A stretch of DNA of 5,270 nt, taken from NCBI GenBank assembly GCA_902767055.1, contig CACXFX010000189.1:1-5270 (forward strand), given 5' to 3'. The position numbers were made by a program, and so were the translations under genes. Below are positions 1 to 5,270 of this stretch, in pieces. Below the pieces are notes generated by a model, which was given only the letters and a program-made list of their open reading frames with translations, searched no databases and was not told the DNA's origin. The first letter of the stretch is position 1. Every line of letters begins with the position of its first letter. This DNA comes from an uncultured Pseudomonadota bacterium. GTDB taxonomy: Bacteria > Pseudomonadota > Alphaproteobacteria > RF32 > CAG-239.

Positions 1-1
1 A

Positions 2-1528
2 GAAGTTGCTTTAAATTGCAGTCTAAAGGATACTTTGCTTATTTTGCAAAACGCGATGAAACTTAATGACAATCATATGATTAAAAGACAAATTTATGAT
101 GCTTTGCCTGATATATATGAAAAACATCCTCCTCTTCGAGGACAAATTTTATCGATTTTAAATTCCGATTTCAGCAACAAAGAACTTGACAGTTTTTATC
201 TGAATGCGGCCAAAATTGCCGCACTGAATGAAAATGAAGATGACACGGATTTTTGCCTTGATAAAATCGAGCAAAAACTAAACTCGCCGCAAAACACGCC
301 GCACACATTAAAGATAGCTTATCGGGCGCTCGGACGCTTATTTGATGACAATGATGAAATAAAAAAACGTGCGCGGATTATACACTTGATTGAAAACGGA
401 CTTAATCATATAAACAACGATTCGGACAGCTTTAAGGCAGGTGAACGCATCTTAAATTTGAAAGAAAATTTGAAAAGCCGTGCCATTCTCGGGCGCCGTG
501 GGGAAAAAAGCATCGAAAATCCTTTCGGTTTTGAAAACGTTGATGACATACCGCCCGACAAGCCGTGCATTTTTATTTTGCCCGGAAACGGCACAACAAG
601 CAGGCAGATTTTGAACGGCTATTTTTCGGATCTTGAGAGTTTGCTTGAACAGAAAAATATGAAAGATAAAATCTTCATATACGGTGCTTATTATCAATTC
701 GGTGATTATGCAAGCCCTGATATTTCCATCATTAAACAAATGGAAAAGTACCACCATTTAAAAGGCGACGGATTTGACATCGAAAAAGAAAATATCGACC
801 CGAGGTATGTCAATCAAATTTTTTCAAAAGCCGTTTTAAATCGCATACAAGGCAAAGACGGCAAACGATTAGATTTCAAAACCGCGCGTCAATACATCCG
901 CAACATTAATTTTTTGGCGCATTGTCACGGCAGTTTTGTCTTTCTTAAACTTGAAGAAAAGCTTGAAAACAAAATGAAGGCATTAGGCTATTCTCCTTTA
1001 GAGCGTCAAGAGCTTTTGCATAATTTTTTCTGTGCTTCTTTTGCCCCGTATGCCCCGCTCGGCGTCGGGCAAGCCTTTAAAATATCTTTTGTCTCTGCGA
1101 CGGACCAGGAAATCAATCATTTTAACCAAGCCGAAAAAAGCATTCGAAATTTTGTCGCCTTTGATAAATTTTTGCCTTGTTACCTTTCCGGTAAAAGAGG
1201 CAACGTTTTCATCGTCCCCGAACTTAGCGGATACGGCAACGAACATGATTGGGGCGGTTTCGGAAAACGGCAAAAGTGCTTGACCGAAAATGGCGAAACA
1301 TTAAACCGCTTTCTTGAAAGCGTTTTGGTCGGCGCTATGATTTCATCTTTAAATAATACCCCGCTTAAAGATGTCCGCTCCTTAATTGAAAAAGGCGCTC
1401 AAGATCAACAAATCGTCGAAGTTTTTGATACTTTCGAAAAAAACGGCGAACAAATGTGGCAACAAATCAAAAATGATATTAAAGCCTCTGTTATGCAAAG
1501 AAAACTTTTAGAAAAACACACAAAATAA
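2..1528 (+). CDS. Unrecognised protein with an alpha/beta-hydrolase-like core (5' end outside window)
   Basis: The frame is open from base 2 to the TAA at 1526-1528 with no stop upstream, so the gene probably begins before the window. A TTG at 35 (AAAGGA four bases upstream) and ATGs at 56 and 77 are possible internal starts. Numbering from the TTG gives 497 residues. Residues 1-170 look mainly helical and charged. From about 177 a hydrophobic strand and glycine turn (CIFILPGNGT) resemble the first core strand and oxyanion region of alpha/beta-hydrolases. At 293-300 FLAHCHGS matches the nucleophile elbow (usual form G/A-H-S-x-G) with Cys297 in place of serine. Asp357, after a predicted strand (ISFVSATD), and His404 in GNEHDWGGF lie in the right order for acid and base. 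No signal peptide or membrane segment is visible, although the true N-terminus is missing. I do not recognise the family; the fold is inference from motif order. The next gene has its own promoter, so co-transcription is not required. Confidence 0.8.
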   Translation, partial: EVALNCSLKDTLLILQNAMKLNDNHMIKRQIYDALPDIYEKHPPLRGQILSILNSDFSNKELDSFYLNAAKIAALNENEDDTDFCLDKIEQKLNSPQNTPHTLKIAYRALGRLFDDNDEIKKRARIIHLIENGLNHINNDSDSFKAGERILNLKENLKSRAILGRRGEKSIENPFGFENVDDIPPDKPCIFILPGNGTTSRQILNGYFSDLESLLEQKNMKDKIFIYGAYYQFGDYASPDISIIKQMEKYHHLKGDGFDIEKENIDPRYVNQIFSKAVLNRIQGKDGKRLDFKTARQYIRNINFLAHCHGSFVFLKLEEKLENKMKALGYSPLERQELLHNFFCASFAPYAPLGVGQAFKISFVSATDQEINHFNQAEKSIRNFVAFDKFLPCYLSGKRGNVFIVPELSGYGNEHDWGGFGKRQKCLTENGETLNRFLESVLVGAMISSLNNTPLKDVRSLIEKGAQDQQIVEVFDTFEKNGEQMWQQIKNDIKASVMQRKLLEKHTK

Positions 1529-1588
1529 AACTTTATTTCGTCTTAAAAAAATATTTGACTTTTAGGATTTTGTATTAAATTTTAAGCC

Positions 1589-1616
1589 TTGACTTTAAAA
1601 ACGAAGAGATTATAAC
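1589..1616 (+). promoter_or_regulatory. Candidate sigma70-type promoter of hydG
   Basis: TTGACT at 1589-1594 and TATAAC at 1611-1616 are separated by 16 bases; each hexamer matches the housekeeping consensus at five of six positions. Transcription would start near 1623, giving a leader of about 20-25 bases that contains the Shine-Dalgarno. AT-only inverted arms TTTTAA (1580-1585) and TTAAAA (1595-1600) overlap the -35 and could be an operator, but AT richness makes this weak. No FNR-type TTGAT-N4-ATCAA site is visible between 1529 and 1645. Confidence 0.5.
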
Positions 1617-1630
1617 CCCTTTTAATAAAG

Positions 1631-1637
1631 AAAGGGA
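1631..1637 (+). promoter_or_regulatory. Ribosome binding site of hydG
   Basis: AAAGGGA lies about nine bases upstream of the ATG at 1646 within an A-rich leader. It supports that start over the out-of-frame ATG at 1650. Confidence 0.6.
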
Positions 1638-1645
1638 AAAAAAAT

Positions 1646-3061
1646 ATGTATGATCCGAAATCTTCAAAAGCCGAAGAATTTATCTGCCATCAGGAAATCC
1701 TTGACACGCTTGATTTTGCAAACAAAAACAAATCGAATGAAAAATTAATTGATGAAATTTTACAAAAAGCCAAACTGCGCAAAGGCCTTAACCACCGCGA
1801 AGCATCGGTTTTGCTCGCCTGCGATATCAAAAATAAAAATGATGAAATTTTTGCCCTTGCCGAGCAATTTAAAAAAGATTTTTACGGCAACCGAATCGTC
1901 CTTTTCGCTCCGCTTTATTTATCCAATTATTGCGTCAACGGCTGCACTTATTGCCCGTATCATGCCAAAAACAAAACCATGCCGCGCAAAAAACTGACGT
2001 TAGAAGAGGTAAAAAAAGAAGTTATCGCGCTTCAAGATATGGGCCACAAACGCTTGGCCATTGAGGCCGGTGAAGACCCTGTCAACAACCCGATTGAATA
2101 TATTTTGGATTGTATCAAAACGATTTATTCCATCAAACACAAAAACGGCGCCATCCGCAGGGTTAATGTCAATATTGCCGCCACGACGGTCGAAAATTAC
2201 AAAAAATTGGCCGACGCCGGCATCGGCACATACATTTTATTTCAGGAAACATATAATAAAGAAAGTTATGAATTTTTGCACCCCACAGGCCCAAAACACA
2301 ACTATGCCTACCATACCGAAGCGATGGACCGCGCGATGGAAGGCGGCATTGACGATGTCGGTCTGGGCGTTTTATTCGGGCTTGAATCATATCAGTATGA
2401 ATTTGCCGGCCTTTTGATGCATGCCGAACATTTAGAGGCAAAATTCGGCGTCGGCCCGCATACCATTTCATTTCCGAGATTAAAACATGCCTCTGATATT
2501 GACCCAAACGCCTTTTTGCACGGCATTGACGATGATATTTTTGCAAAAATCATCGCCTGTACCCGTATTTCGACACCTTATACCGGCATGATTATTTCAA
2601 CCCGCGAAAGCCAAGCCTGCCGCGAGCGTGTCATTCATTACGGCATTTCACAAATCAGCGGTGCATCACGCACATCGGTCGGCGGATATAACAATGCCGA
2701 GCGTGAGCACGATAGCGAACAGTTTGATGTCAGCGACCAAAGAACTTTGGATGAAGTTGTCAGATGGCTGATGGATATGGATTATATCCCGAGTTTTTGC
2801 ACCGCATGTTATCGCGCAGGCCGAACGGGTGACAGATTTATGGATTTATGCAAAAAAATGCAGATTTTGAACTGTTGCCACCCGAACGCTCTCTTAACCT
2901 TAAAAGAATTTTTAATTGATTACGCCTCCCCGCAAACCAAAAAAGTCGGAGAAGCGTTGATTGCCCGTGAGATAAACCGCATCAAAAGCCCCAAAGTCAA
3001 AGATTTGACCGAAAGCTATTTATCAAAAATCGAAAACGGCGAGCGCGATTTTAAGTTTTAA
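1646..3061 (+). CDS. hydG: [FeFe]-hydrogenase H-cluster radical SAM maturase HydG
   Basis: HydG cleaves L-tyrosine with S-adenosylmethionine in the cytoplasm, releasing p-cresol, and makes the CO and CN ligands as an Fe-cysteine synthon for the diiron site of [FeFe]-hydrogenase. The 471-residue length is normal for the family. The radical-SAM motif CX3CX2C is Cys96, Cys100 and Cys103 (CVNGCTYC). The SAM-contact stretch IEAGEDP is at 139-145. GVGPHTISFPR at 268-278 and SQISGASRTSVGGY at 335-348 are typical HydG barrel segments. The C-terminal CX2CX22C motif that holds the auxiliary five-iron cluster is Cys385, Cys388 and Cys411 (CTACYRAGRTGDRF, then CHPNALLTL). This second motif separates HydG from ThiH, the tyrosine lyase of thiamine synthesis. 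An extra Cys410 sits next to Cys411. A good promoter and Shine-Dalgarno precede the gene. Partners HydE, HydF and the hydrogenase itself are not in the window, so they must lie elsewhere if the pathway works. Confidence 0.95.
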   Translation: MYDPKSSKAEEFICHQEILDTLDFANKNKSNEKLIDEILQKAKLRKGLNHREASVLLACDIKNKNDEIFALAEQFKKDFYGNRIVLFAPLYLSNYCVNGCTYCPYHAKNKTMPRKKLTLEEVKKEVIALQDMGHKRLAIEAGEDPVNNPIEYILDCIKTIYSIKHKNGAIRRVNVNIAATTVENYKKLADAGIGTYILFQETYNKESYEFLHPTGPKHNYAYHTEAMDRAMEGGIDDVGLGVLFGLESYQYEFAGLLMHAEHLEAKFGVGPHTISFPRLKHASDIDPNAFLHGIDDDIFAKIIACTRISTPYTGMIISTRESQACRERVIHYGISQISGASRTSVGGYNNAEREHDSEQFDVSDQRTLDEVVRWLMDMDYIPSFCTACYRAGRTGDRFMDLCKKMQILNCCHPNALLTLKEFLIDYASPQTKKVGEALIAREINRIKSPKVKDLTESYLSKIENGERDFKF

Positions 3062-3113
3062 GATAGCACTAAAAAAATAACAACCATACGCCTTTTTTAA
3101 TTATCATCCCTTT

Positions 3114-3143
3114 CTCTAACGTCATCCTCCCTAATGTCATCCT
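3114..3143. repeat. First pair of 15-bp tandem units
   Basis: CTCTAACGTCATCCT (3114-3128) is followed directly by CCCTAATGTCATCCT (3129-3143); the units differ at two positions. A more degenerate copy may precede them (ATCATCC around 3103-3109). The end of the second unit forms the left arm of the palindrome at 3139-3159. Confidence 0.8.
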
Positions 3144-3159
3144 GAACTTGTTTCAGGAT
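3139..3159. repeat. Short palindrome, ATCCTGAA/TTCAGGAT with 5-nt loop
   Basis: The arms ATCCTGAA (3139-3146) and TTCAGGAT (3152-3159) are perfect reverse complements around the loop CTTGT. From memory, very similar GTCATCCTGAACTTG-type palindromes are common between genes in alphaproteobacteria and other Proteobacteria, where they behave like REP elements. The hairpin could affect transcript ends downstream of hydG, but it lacks a T-run and is not a classic terminator. Confidence 0.8.
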
Positions 3160-3164
3160 CTCTT

Positions 3165-3194
3165 CCCTAATTTCATCCTCCCTAACGTCATCCT
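3165..3194. repeat. Second pair of 15-bp tandem units
   Basis: CCCTAATTTCATCCT (3165-3179) abuts CCCTAACGTCATCCT (3180-3194). They are the same unit as at 3114-3143, with variation at the two bases before TCATCCT. As in the first pair, the last unit runs into the left arm of a palindrome. Confidence 0.8.
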
Positions 3195-3247
3195 GAAATC
3201 GAAGATGAGCAAGCGGCGAAGCCGTCGCGCTCCATTTATTTCAGGAT
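3190..3247. repeat. Long palindrome with the same arms and a GC-rich interior
   Basis: ATCCTGAAAT (3190-3199) pairs perfectly with ATTTCAGGAT (3238-3247). The interior can continue the fold: GAGC (3207-3210) with GCTC (3229-3232), then CGGC (3214-3217) with GCCG (3221-3224) around a GAA loop, with small internal loops between. The interior is much richer in GC than its surroundings. The arms repeat those of the short palindrome at 3139-3159, so this looks like the same repeat family with a different, larger interior. Confidence 0.8.
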
Positions 3248-3260
3248 CTCATTAGCTCCA

Positions 3261-3280
3261 CTTGTTTTTAGTATCTCATT
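3261..3280. repeat. Degenerate right-half copy of the palindrome
   Basis: The CTTGTTTTTAGTATCTCATT tract resembles the right half of the first element (CTTGTTTCAGGATCTC) and the ATCTCATT just after the second palindrome (3246-3253). It looks like a decayed third copy without a left arm. Confidence 0.45.
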
Positions 3281-3296
3281 GTTCAATTATATTTCA

Positions 3297-3323
3297 TTTT
3301 TTTAGCGTTACCAATTAAAAAAA
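3297..3323. repeat. A/T-only inverted repeat
   Basis: TTTTTTTA (3297-3304) and TAAAAAAA (3316-3323) are perfect reverse complements around an 11-base loop. It could end transcripts weakly or bend DNA upstream of the pentapeptide gene, but homopolymer runs are common in AT-rich spacers, so function is uncertain. Confidence 0.3.
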
Positions 3324-3371
3324 CCGGTTGTATTTTGAAATAAAATAAAGTAAAGTTTAAAAAAAATAAGC

Positions 3372-3375
3372 GAGG
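3372..3375 (+). promoter_or_regulatory. Ribosome binding site that supports a GTG start
   Basis: GAGG is eight bases upstream of the GTG at 3384, and no in-frame ATG occurs near it. The first in-frame ATG downstream lies well inside the pentapeptide repeats (Met123), so the GTG is the credible start. Confidence 0.6.
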
Positions 3376-3383
3376 CTTAAAAA

Positions 3384-4607
3384 GTGTCTGACGATTTTCA
3401 AAAAAAATCTTTTGATATACAAAACCTTAAAGAAAAGGTCAGACAAACGCGCGCGGATGAAGCCGATACAGATGATTTTAAACTCAACAAACTTTATCAA
3501 AACAATTTTTCATGGCGGGCAATTTCAGATATTGCCATTAAAGAGGGCGAAGATAAAATATCTCTTCAATCCTTAAACAGACACATTTCAGGCAACGATT
3601 ATCACGGCCAAACTCTTGTAGGTGCAAAATACACCGGCCAAAATTTAAAACATGCCGATTTTTCAAACGCCGACTTAAAAGATGCGGATTTCAAAAATGC
3701 CAATCTTGAAGGTGCGGATTTTTCAAGTGCTGATTTGACAGGTGCCGATATGTCCGGCGCCAACTTAAATTATGTCACATTTACGGGCGCTTTGTTAAAA
3801 GGTACAAACTTTACGGGCGCAAAGATGCGCGGCGTCAAACTCAAAGATGCTGATATCGAAGATGCGATTTTGCTTGATGTTGAAATGGATGAAATCGCAT
3901 TACAGGAACTTCAGGAGCTTGTTGAATTTTTAGCCACATACTATCCGCATAAACTCAATTTAAGACGCATCAATTTAACGCTTCTTGATTTATCCAAAAT
4001 TGATTTGACACAGCTTGATTTACGCGGTGTCGATTTTACGGGGTGCAACTTTACCGGCGTTAATATTTATGAACTGGATTTGAGTGAATGTATCATTTCT
4101 CAAGCCCAAATCGAGCAAGCGCTCGGCCGTCCGGTCACACCTAAAGAATTAAAAGAAATTTTAGCCCCGAAAAAAAAGAAAAAAAAGAATAAAGGCATTG
4201 ATTTGACAGAATTTTTCTTTGCCGTCGGCCCTGCCGGCATTTGGGATGCGCGCAAACACCCCGGAGTCAGGATCGAAGATATTATGCGCGCCGGCAAAAA
4301 ACTTTATAATATGTTCTTAAAACGCCAGGACAGCGATGAAGAAATTTTAGATAAATTCCACAATCGAAACTCAAAAACTCCCGAACAGATTGAAAAAGAA
4401 CGTCATGAACGTATGCGTCGGCAATTAGAGGAAAAAAAATACGAAGTTCGCAAAGAAAGAGAAGAAAAAGAAAATGAAAAACGCGAGATTGAAAATCGCA
4501 AAGAAGAATATAAAAAAATGCAGCAAAATAAATTAAAAGAAGAGTTGAAAAAACTCAAACAACGCCAAATGACGCCTAATCAAAACCTCGGCCGAGAGGG
4601 CAGATAA
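3384..4607 (+). CDS. Pentapeptide-repeat protein with polylysine hinge and coiled-coil tail
   Basis: The gene encodes 407 residues from a GTG start. Residues 1-68 are charged and probably helical. Residues 72-168 carry consecutive five-residue repeats of the A(D/N)(L/F)xx type (ADFSNADLKDADFKNANLEG and onward), which form a right-handed quadrilateral beta-helix. A helical insertion (about 167-188, rich in Glu and Leu) interrupts them, and a second block follows at about 190-236 (LDLSKIDLTQLDLRGVDFTG). Next come a short helical region, six lysines at 263-268, a hydrophobic patch (EFFFAVGPAGIW, 276-287), and a highly charged segment at about 333-394 that reads as a long coiled coil. No signal peptide or membrane helix is visible, so it is probably cytoplasmic. 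Some pentapeptide proteins (Qnr, MfpA) mimic DNA and bind gyrase, but many have unknown roles and this one cannot be assigned. It ends one base before rarA. The lysine codons form a candidate frameshift site. Confidence 0.9.
   Translation: MSDDFQKKSFDIQNLKEKVRQTRADEADTDDFKLNKLYQNNFSWRAISDIAIKEGEDKISLQSLNRHISGNDYHGQTLVGAKYTGQNLKHADFSNADLKDADFKNANLEGADFSSADLTGADMSGANLNYVTFTGALLKGTNFTGAKMRGVKLKDADIEDAILLDVEMDEIALQELQELVEFLATYYPHKLNLRRINLTLLDLSKIDLTQLDLRGVDFTGCNFTGVNIYELDLSECIISQAQIEQALGRPVTPKELKEILAPKKKKKKNKGIDLTEFFFAVGPAGIWDARKHPGVRIEDIMRAGKKLYNMFLKRQDSDEEILDKFHNRNSKTPEQIEKERHERMRRQLEEKKYEVRKEREEKENEKREIENRKEEYKKMQQNKLKEELKKLKQRQMTPNQNLGREGR
4170..4192 (+). promoter_or_regulatory. Candidate -1 frameshift site: two A_AAA_AAG heptamers and a nearby -1 stop
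   Basis: Codons AAA AAA AAG AAA AAA AAG (4170-4187) contain two zero-frame A_AAA_AAG slippery heptamers, at 4172-4178 and 4181-4187. After a -1 shift at either one, reading continues to GAA at 4187-4189 and TAA at 4190-4192, giving a 269-residue product that ends in Glu. The same heptamer, ending in Lys-Lys-Glu-stop, makes the gamma subunit from E. coli dnaX. No strong internal Shine-Dalgarno is seen just upstream. The nearest stem (TGCCG 4220-4224 with CGGCA 4235-4239) is about 32 bases downstream, farther than usual for a stimulator. RNA polymerase slippage on the eight-A runs is an alternative route. Confidence 0.4.
4594..4600 (+). promoter_or_regulatory. Ribosome binding site of rarA inside the upstream gene
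   Basis: GAGAGGG lies eight bases before the ATG at 4609 and overlaps the last codons of the pentapeptide gene. With a single base between the TAA and the ATG, this supports translational coupling. Confidence 0.7.
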
Positions 4608-4608
4608 A

Positions 4609-5270
4609 ATGCAAGAGGATACGCTTTTTTCATCGCAGGTCAAAAGACCTCTTGCCGACAGATTACGCCCGACAACTTTAGACGAAGTTGTCGGTCAAGC
4701 ACAATTAACGGGTCCGGATGCCCCTTTAAGACGGATGCTTGATACAAAAAAAATCAGCTCGTTTATTTTATGGGGTCCCCCCGGTTGCGGCAAAACAACA
4801 ATCGCACGCTTGATGGCCGAGCATACCAATCTTTATTTTGAACAAATTTCCGCCGTTTTTTCGGGCGTTGCGGACTTAAAACGCGTTTTTCAATATGCGA
4901 TTGAACGCCGCTCGACACAAGGCAAAGGCACACTATTGTTTGTTGATGAAATTCACCGTTTCAACAAATCGCAGCAAGACGGCTTTTTACCCTATGTTGA
5001 AGACGGCACGATTATTTTGGTCGGCGCAACAACCGAAAATCCGTCGTTTGAACTTAATGCCGCTTTACTGTCACGTTGTCAGGTTTTTGTGCTTAATCGC
5101 TTAAATGCCGACGATTTTGAGGTTCTGCTCTCCCGCGCAGAAAAAGAGCAGGGCCAAAAACTGCCGATTGACGATGACGCGCGTGAATTTTTAAAACAAA
5201 TTGCCGATGGTGACGGTCGATATATCTTAAATTTAGCCGAAAGCATTTTTGCCTATGCCAAAACGGGCGA
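4609..5270 (+). CDS. rarA: Replication-associated recombination protein RarA (MgsA), N-terminal part
   Basis: RarA is a AAA+ ATPase related to clamp-loader subunits and RuvB. It acts at stalled or gapped replication forks and binds SSB and DNA ends. The window holds the first 220 codons, about half of the usual 430-450 residues; the frame stays open to the right edge. Residues 14-30 (PLADRLRPTTLDEVVGQ) are the typical family opening. Walker A is GPPGCGKTT at 56-64 and Walker B is LLFVDEIHRF at 109-118. Sensor 1 is GATTEN at 139-144, and the arginine finger is Arg156 in LLSRC. All ATPase residues expected in this part are intact. The C-terminal lid and tetramerisation domains are beyond the window. 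The family-specific phrases FSGVADLKRVF and QDGFLPYVEDGT look alphaproteobacterial. The gene follows the pentapeptide gene after one base and has no room for its own promoter, so it is probably expressed from the upstream unit. Confidence 0.95.
   Translation, partial: MQEDTLFSSQVKRPLADRLRPTTLDEVVGQAQLTGPDAPLRRMLDTKKISSFILWGPPGCGKTTIARLMAEHTNLYFEQISAVFSGVADLKRVFQYAIERRSTQGKGTLLFVDEIHRFNKSQQDGFLPYVEDGTIILVGATTENPSFELNAALLSRCQVFVLNRLNADDFEVLLSRAEKEQGQKLPIDDDAREFLKQIADGDGRYILNLAESIFAYAKTG

Larger units (their letters stand above)
3062..3383. other. 322-bp non-coding interval carrying a composite repeat
   Basis: No open frame of gene-like composition is visible. 3062-3113 is AT-rich, with no GC-rich stem followed by a T-run that would make a convincing hydG terminator. 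3114-3280 holds tandem units, two palindromes and a degenerate tail, listed separately. 3281-3383 is very AT-rich and includes an A/T inverted repeat, the perfect octamer palindrome AACCGGTT at 3322-3329, and the ribosome binding site of the next gene. A promoter for the pentapeptide gene probably lies in 3290-3370, but I cannot point to a strong one. Confidence 0.75.

Noticed and set aside
1523..1540. Inverted repeat AAATAAA/TTTATTT just after the first gene as a terminator
   Set aside because: The stem is A/T only with a two-base loop and no following T-run, too weak to call an intrinsic terminator.
2169..2546. Reverse-strand open frame of 125 codons inside hydG
   Set aside because: It lies entirely within a clear hydG, has a basic low-complexity translation with no recognisable motif, and has no Shine-Dalgarno; it is a shadow frame.
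1646..3061. Assignment as ThiH (thiamine biosynthesis tyrosine lyase)
   Set aside because: The C-terminal CX2CX22C cluster motif and the CTACYRAGRTG and CHPNALLTL phrases are HydG features, and no thiamine genes are nearby.
3114..3194. CRISPR-like array from four similar 15-bp units
   Set aside because: The units are too short, come as abutting pairs without unique spacers, and merge into palindromes; no cas gene is present.
3328..3356. Possible promoter for the pentapeptide gene, TTGTAT (3328-3333) and TAAAGT (3351-3356) with a 17-base spacer
   Set aside because: The -35 matches only three of six consensus bases and the -10 four of six. In such AT-rich sequence several equally poor pairs can be found (for example TAAAAT at 3341-3346 with no -35).
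4895..5104. 69-codon open frame on the + strand inside rarA
   Set aside because: It overlaps the intact Walker B and sensor 1 region of rarA in another frame and has no supporting signals.

Overview
The window reads as chromosomal DNA of an AT-rich, anaerobic alphaproteobacterium. The evidence is the RarA fragment at the right edge, which carries phrases I recognise from alphaproteobacterial RarA (FSGVADLK, DGFLPYVEDGT). Short intergenic palindromes with ATCCTGAA/TTCAGGAT arms, of a kind seen in many proteobacterial genomes, also fit. The [FeFe]-hydrogenase maturase HydG points to a fermentative, hydrogen-metabolising lifestyle. A gut or host-associated lineage is plausible but is inference. 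All four genes lie on the + strand.

Layout. (1) Positions 2-1528: the 3' part of an unrecognised gene, open to the left edge. It resembles an alpha/beta-hydrolase with a cysteine in the nucleophile elbow. (2) Positions 1529-1645: an AT-rich spacer with a good sigma70-type promoter and a Shine-Dalgarno. (3) Positions 1646-3061: a complete hydG with both cluster-binding cysteine motifs. (4) Positions 3062-3383: a non-coding interval whose middle is a composite repeat. Pairs of 15-bp tandem units are each followed by a palindrome; the two palindromes share their arms but differ in their interiors. (5) Positions 3384-4607: a GTG-started pentapeptide-repeat protein with a helical insertion, a polylysine hinge and a charged coiled-coil tail. 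(6) Positions 4609-5270: the first 220 codons of rarA, one base after the previous stop and with its Shine-Dalgarno inside the preceding gene.

How the genes relate. hydG appears to be its own transcription unit, with no hydE, hydF or hydrogenase gene in view. The pentapeptide gene and rarA look like one translationally coupled operon. That pairing is suggestive because some pentapeptide proteins act on DNA gyrase and RarA acts at stalled replication forks, but no shared function is shown here.

The most interesting signal is in the polylysine hinge. Two consecutive A_AAA_AAG heptamers sit in the zero frame, and a -1 shift at either one reaches the same stop within a few codons. The last readout, Lys-Lys-Glu-stop, mirrors the E. 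coli dnaX frameshift. It would release a 269-residue pentapeptide protein lacking the coiled coil.
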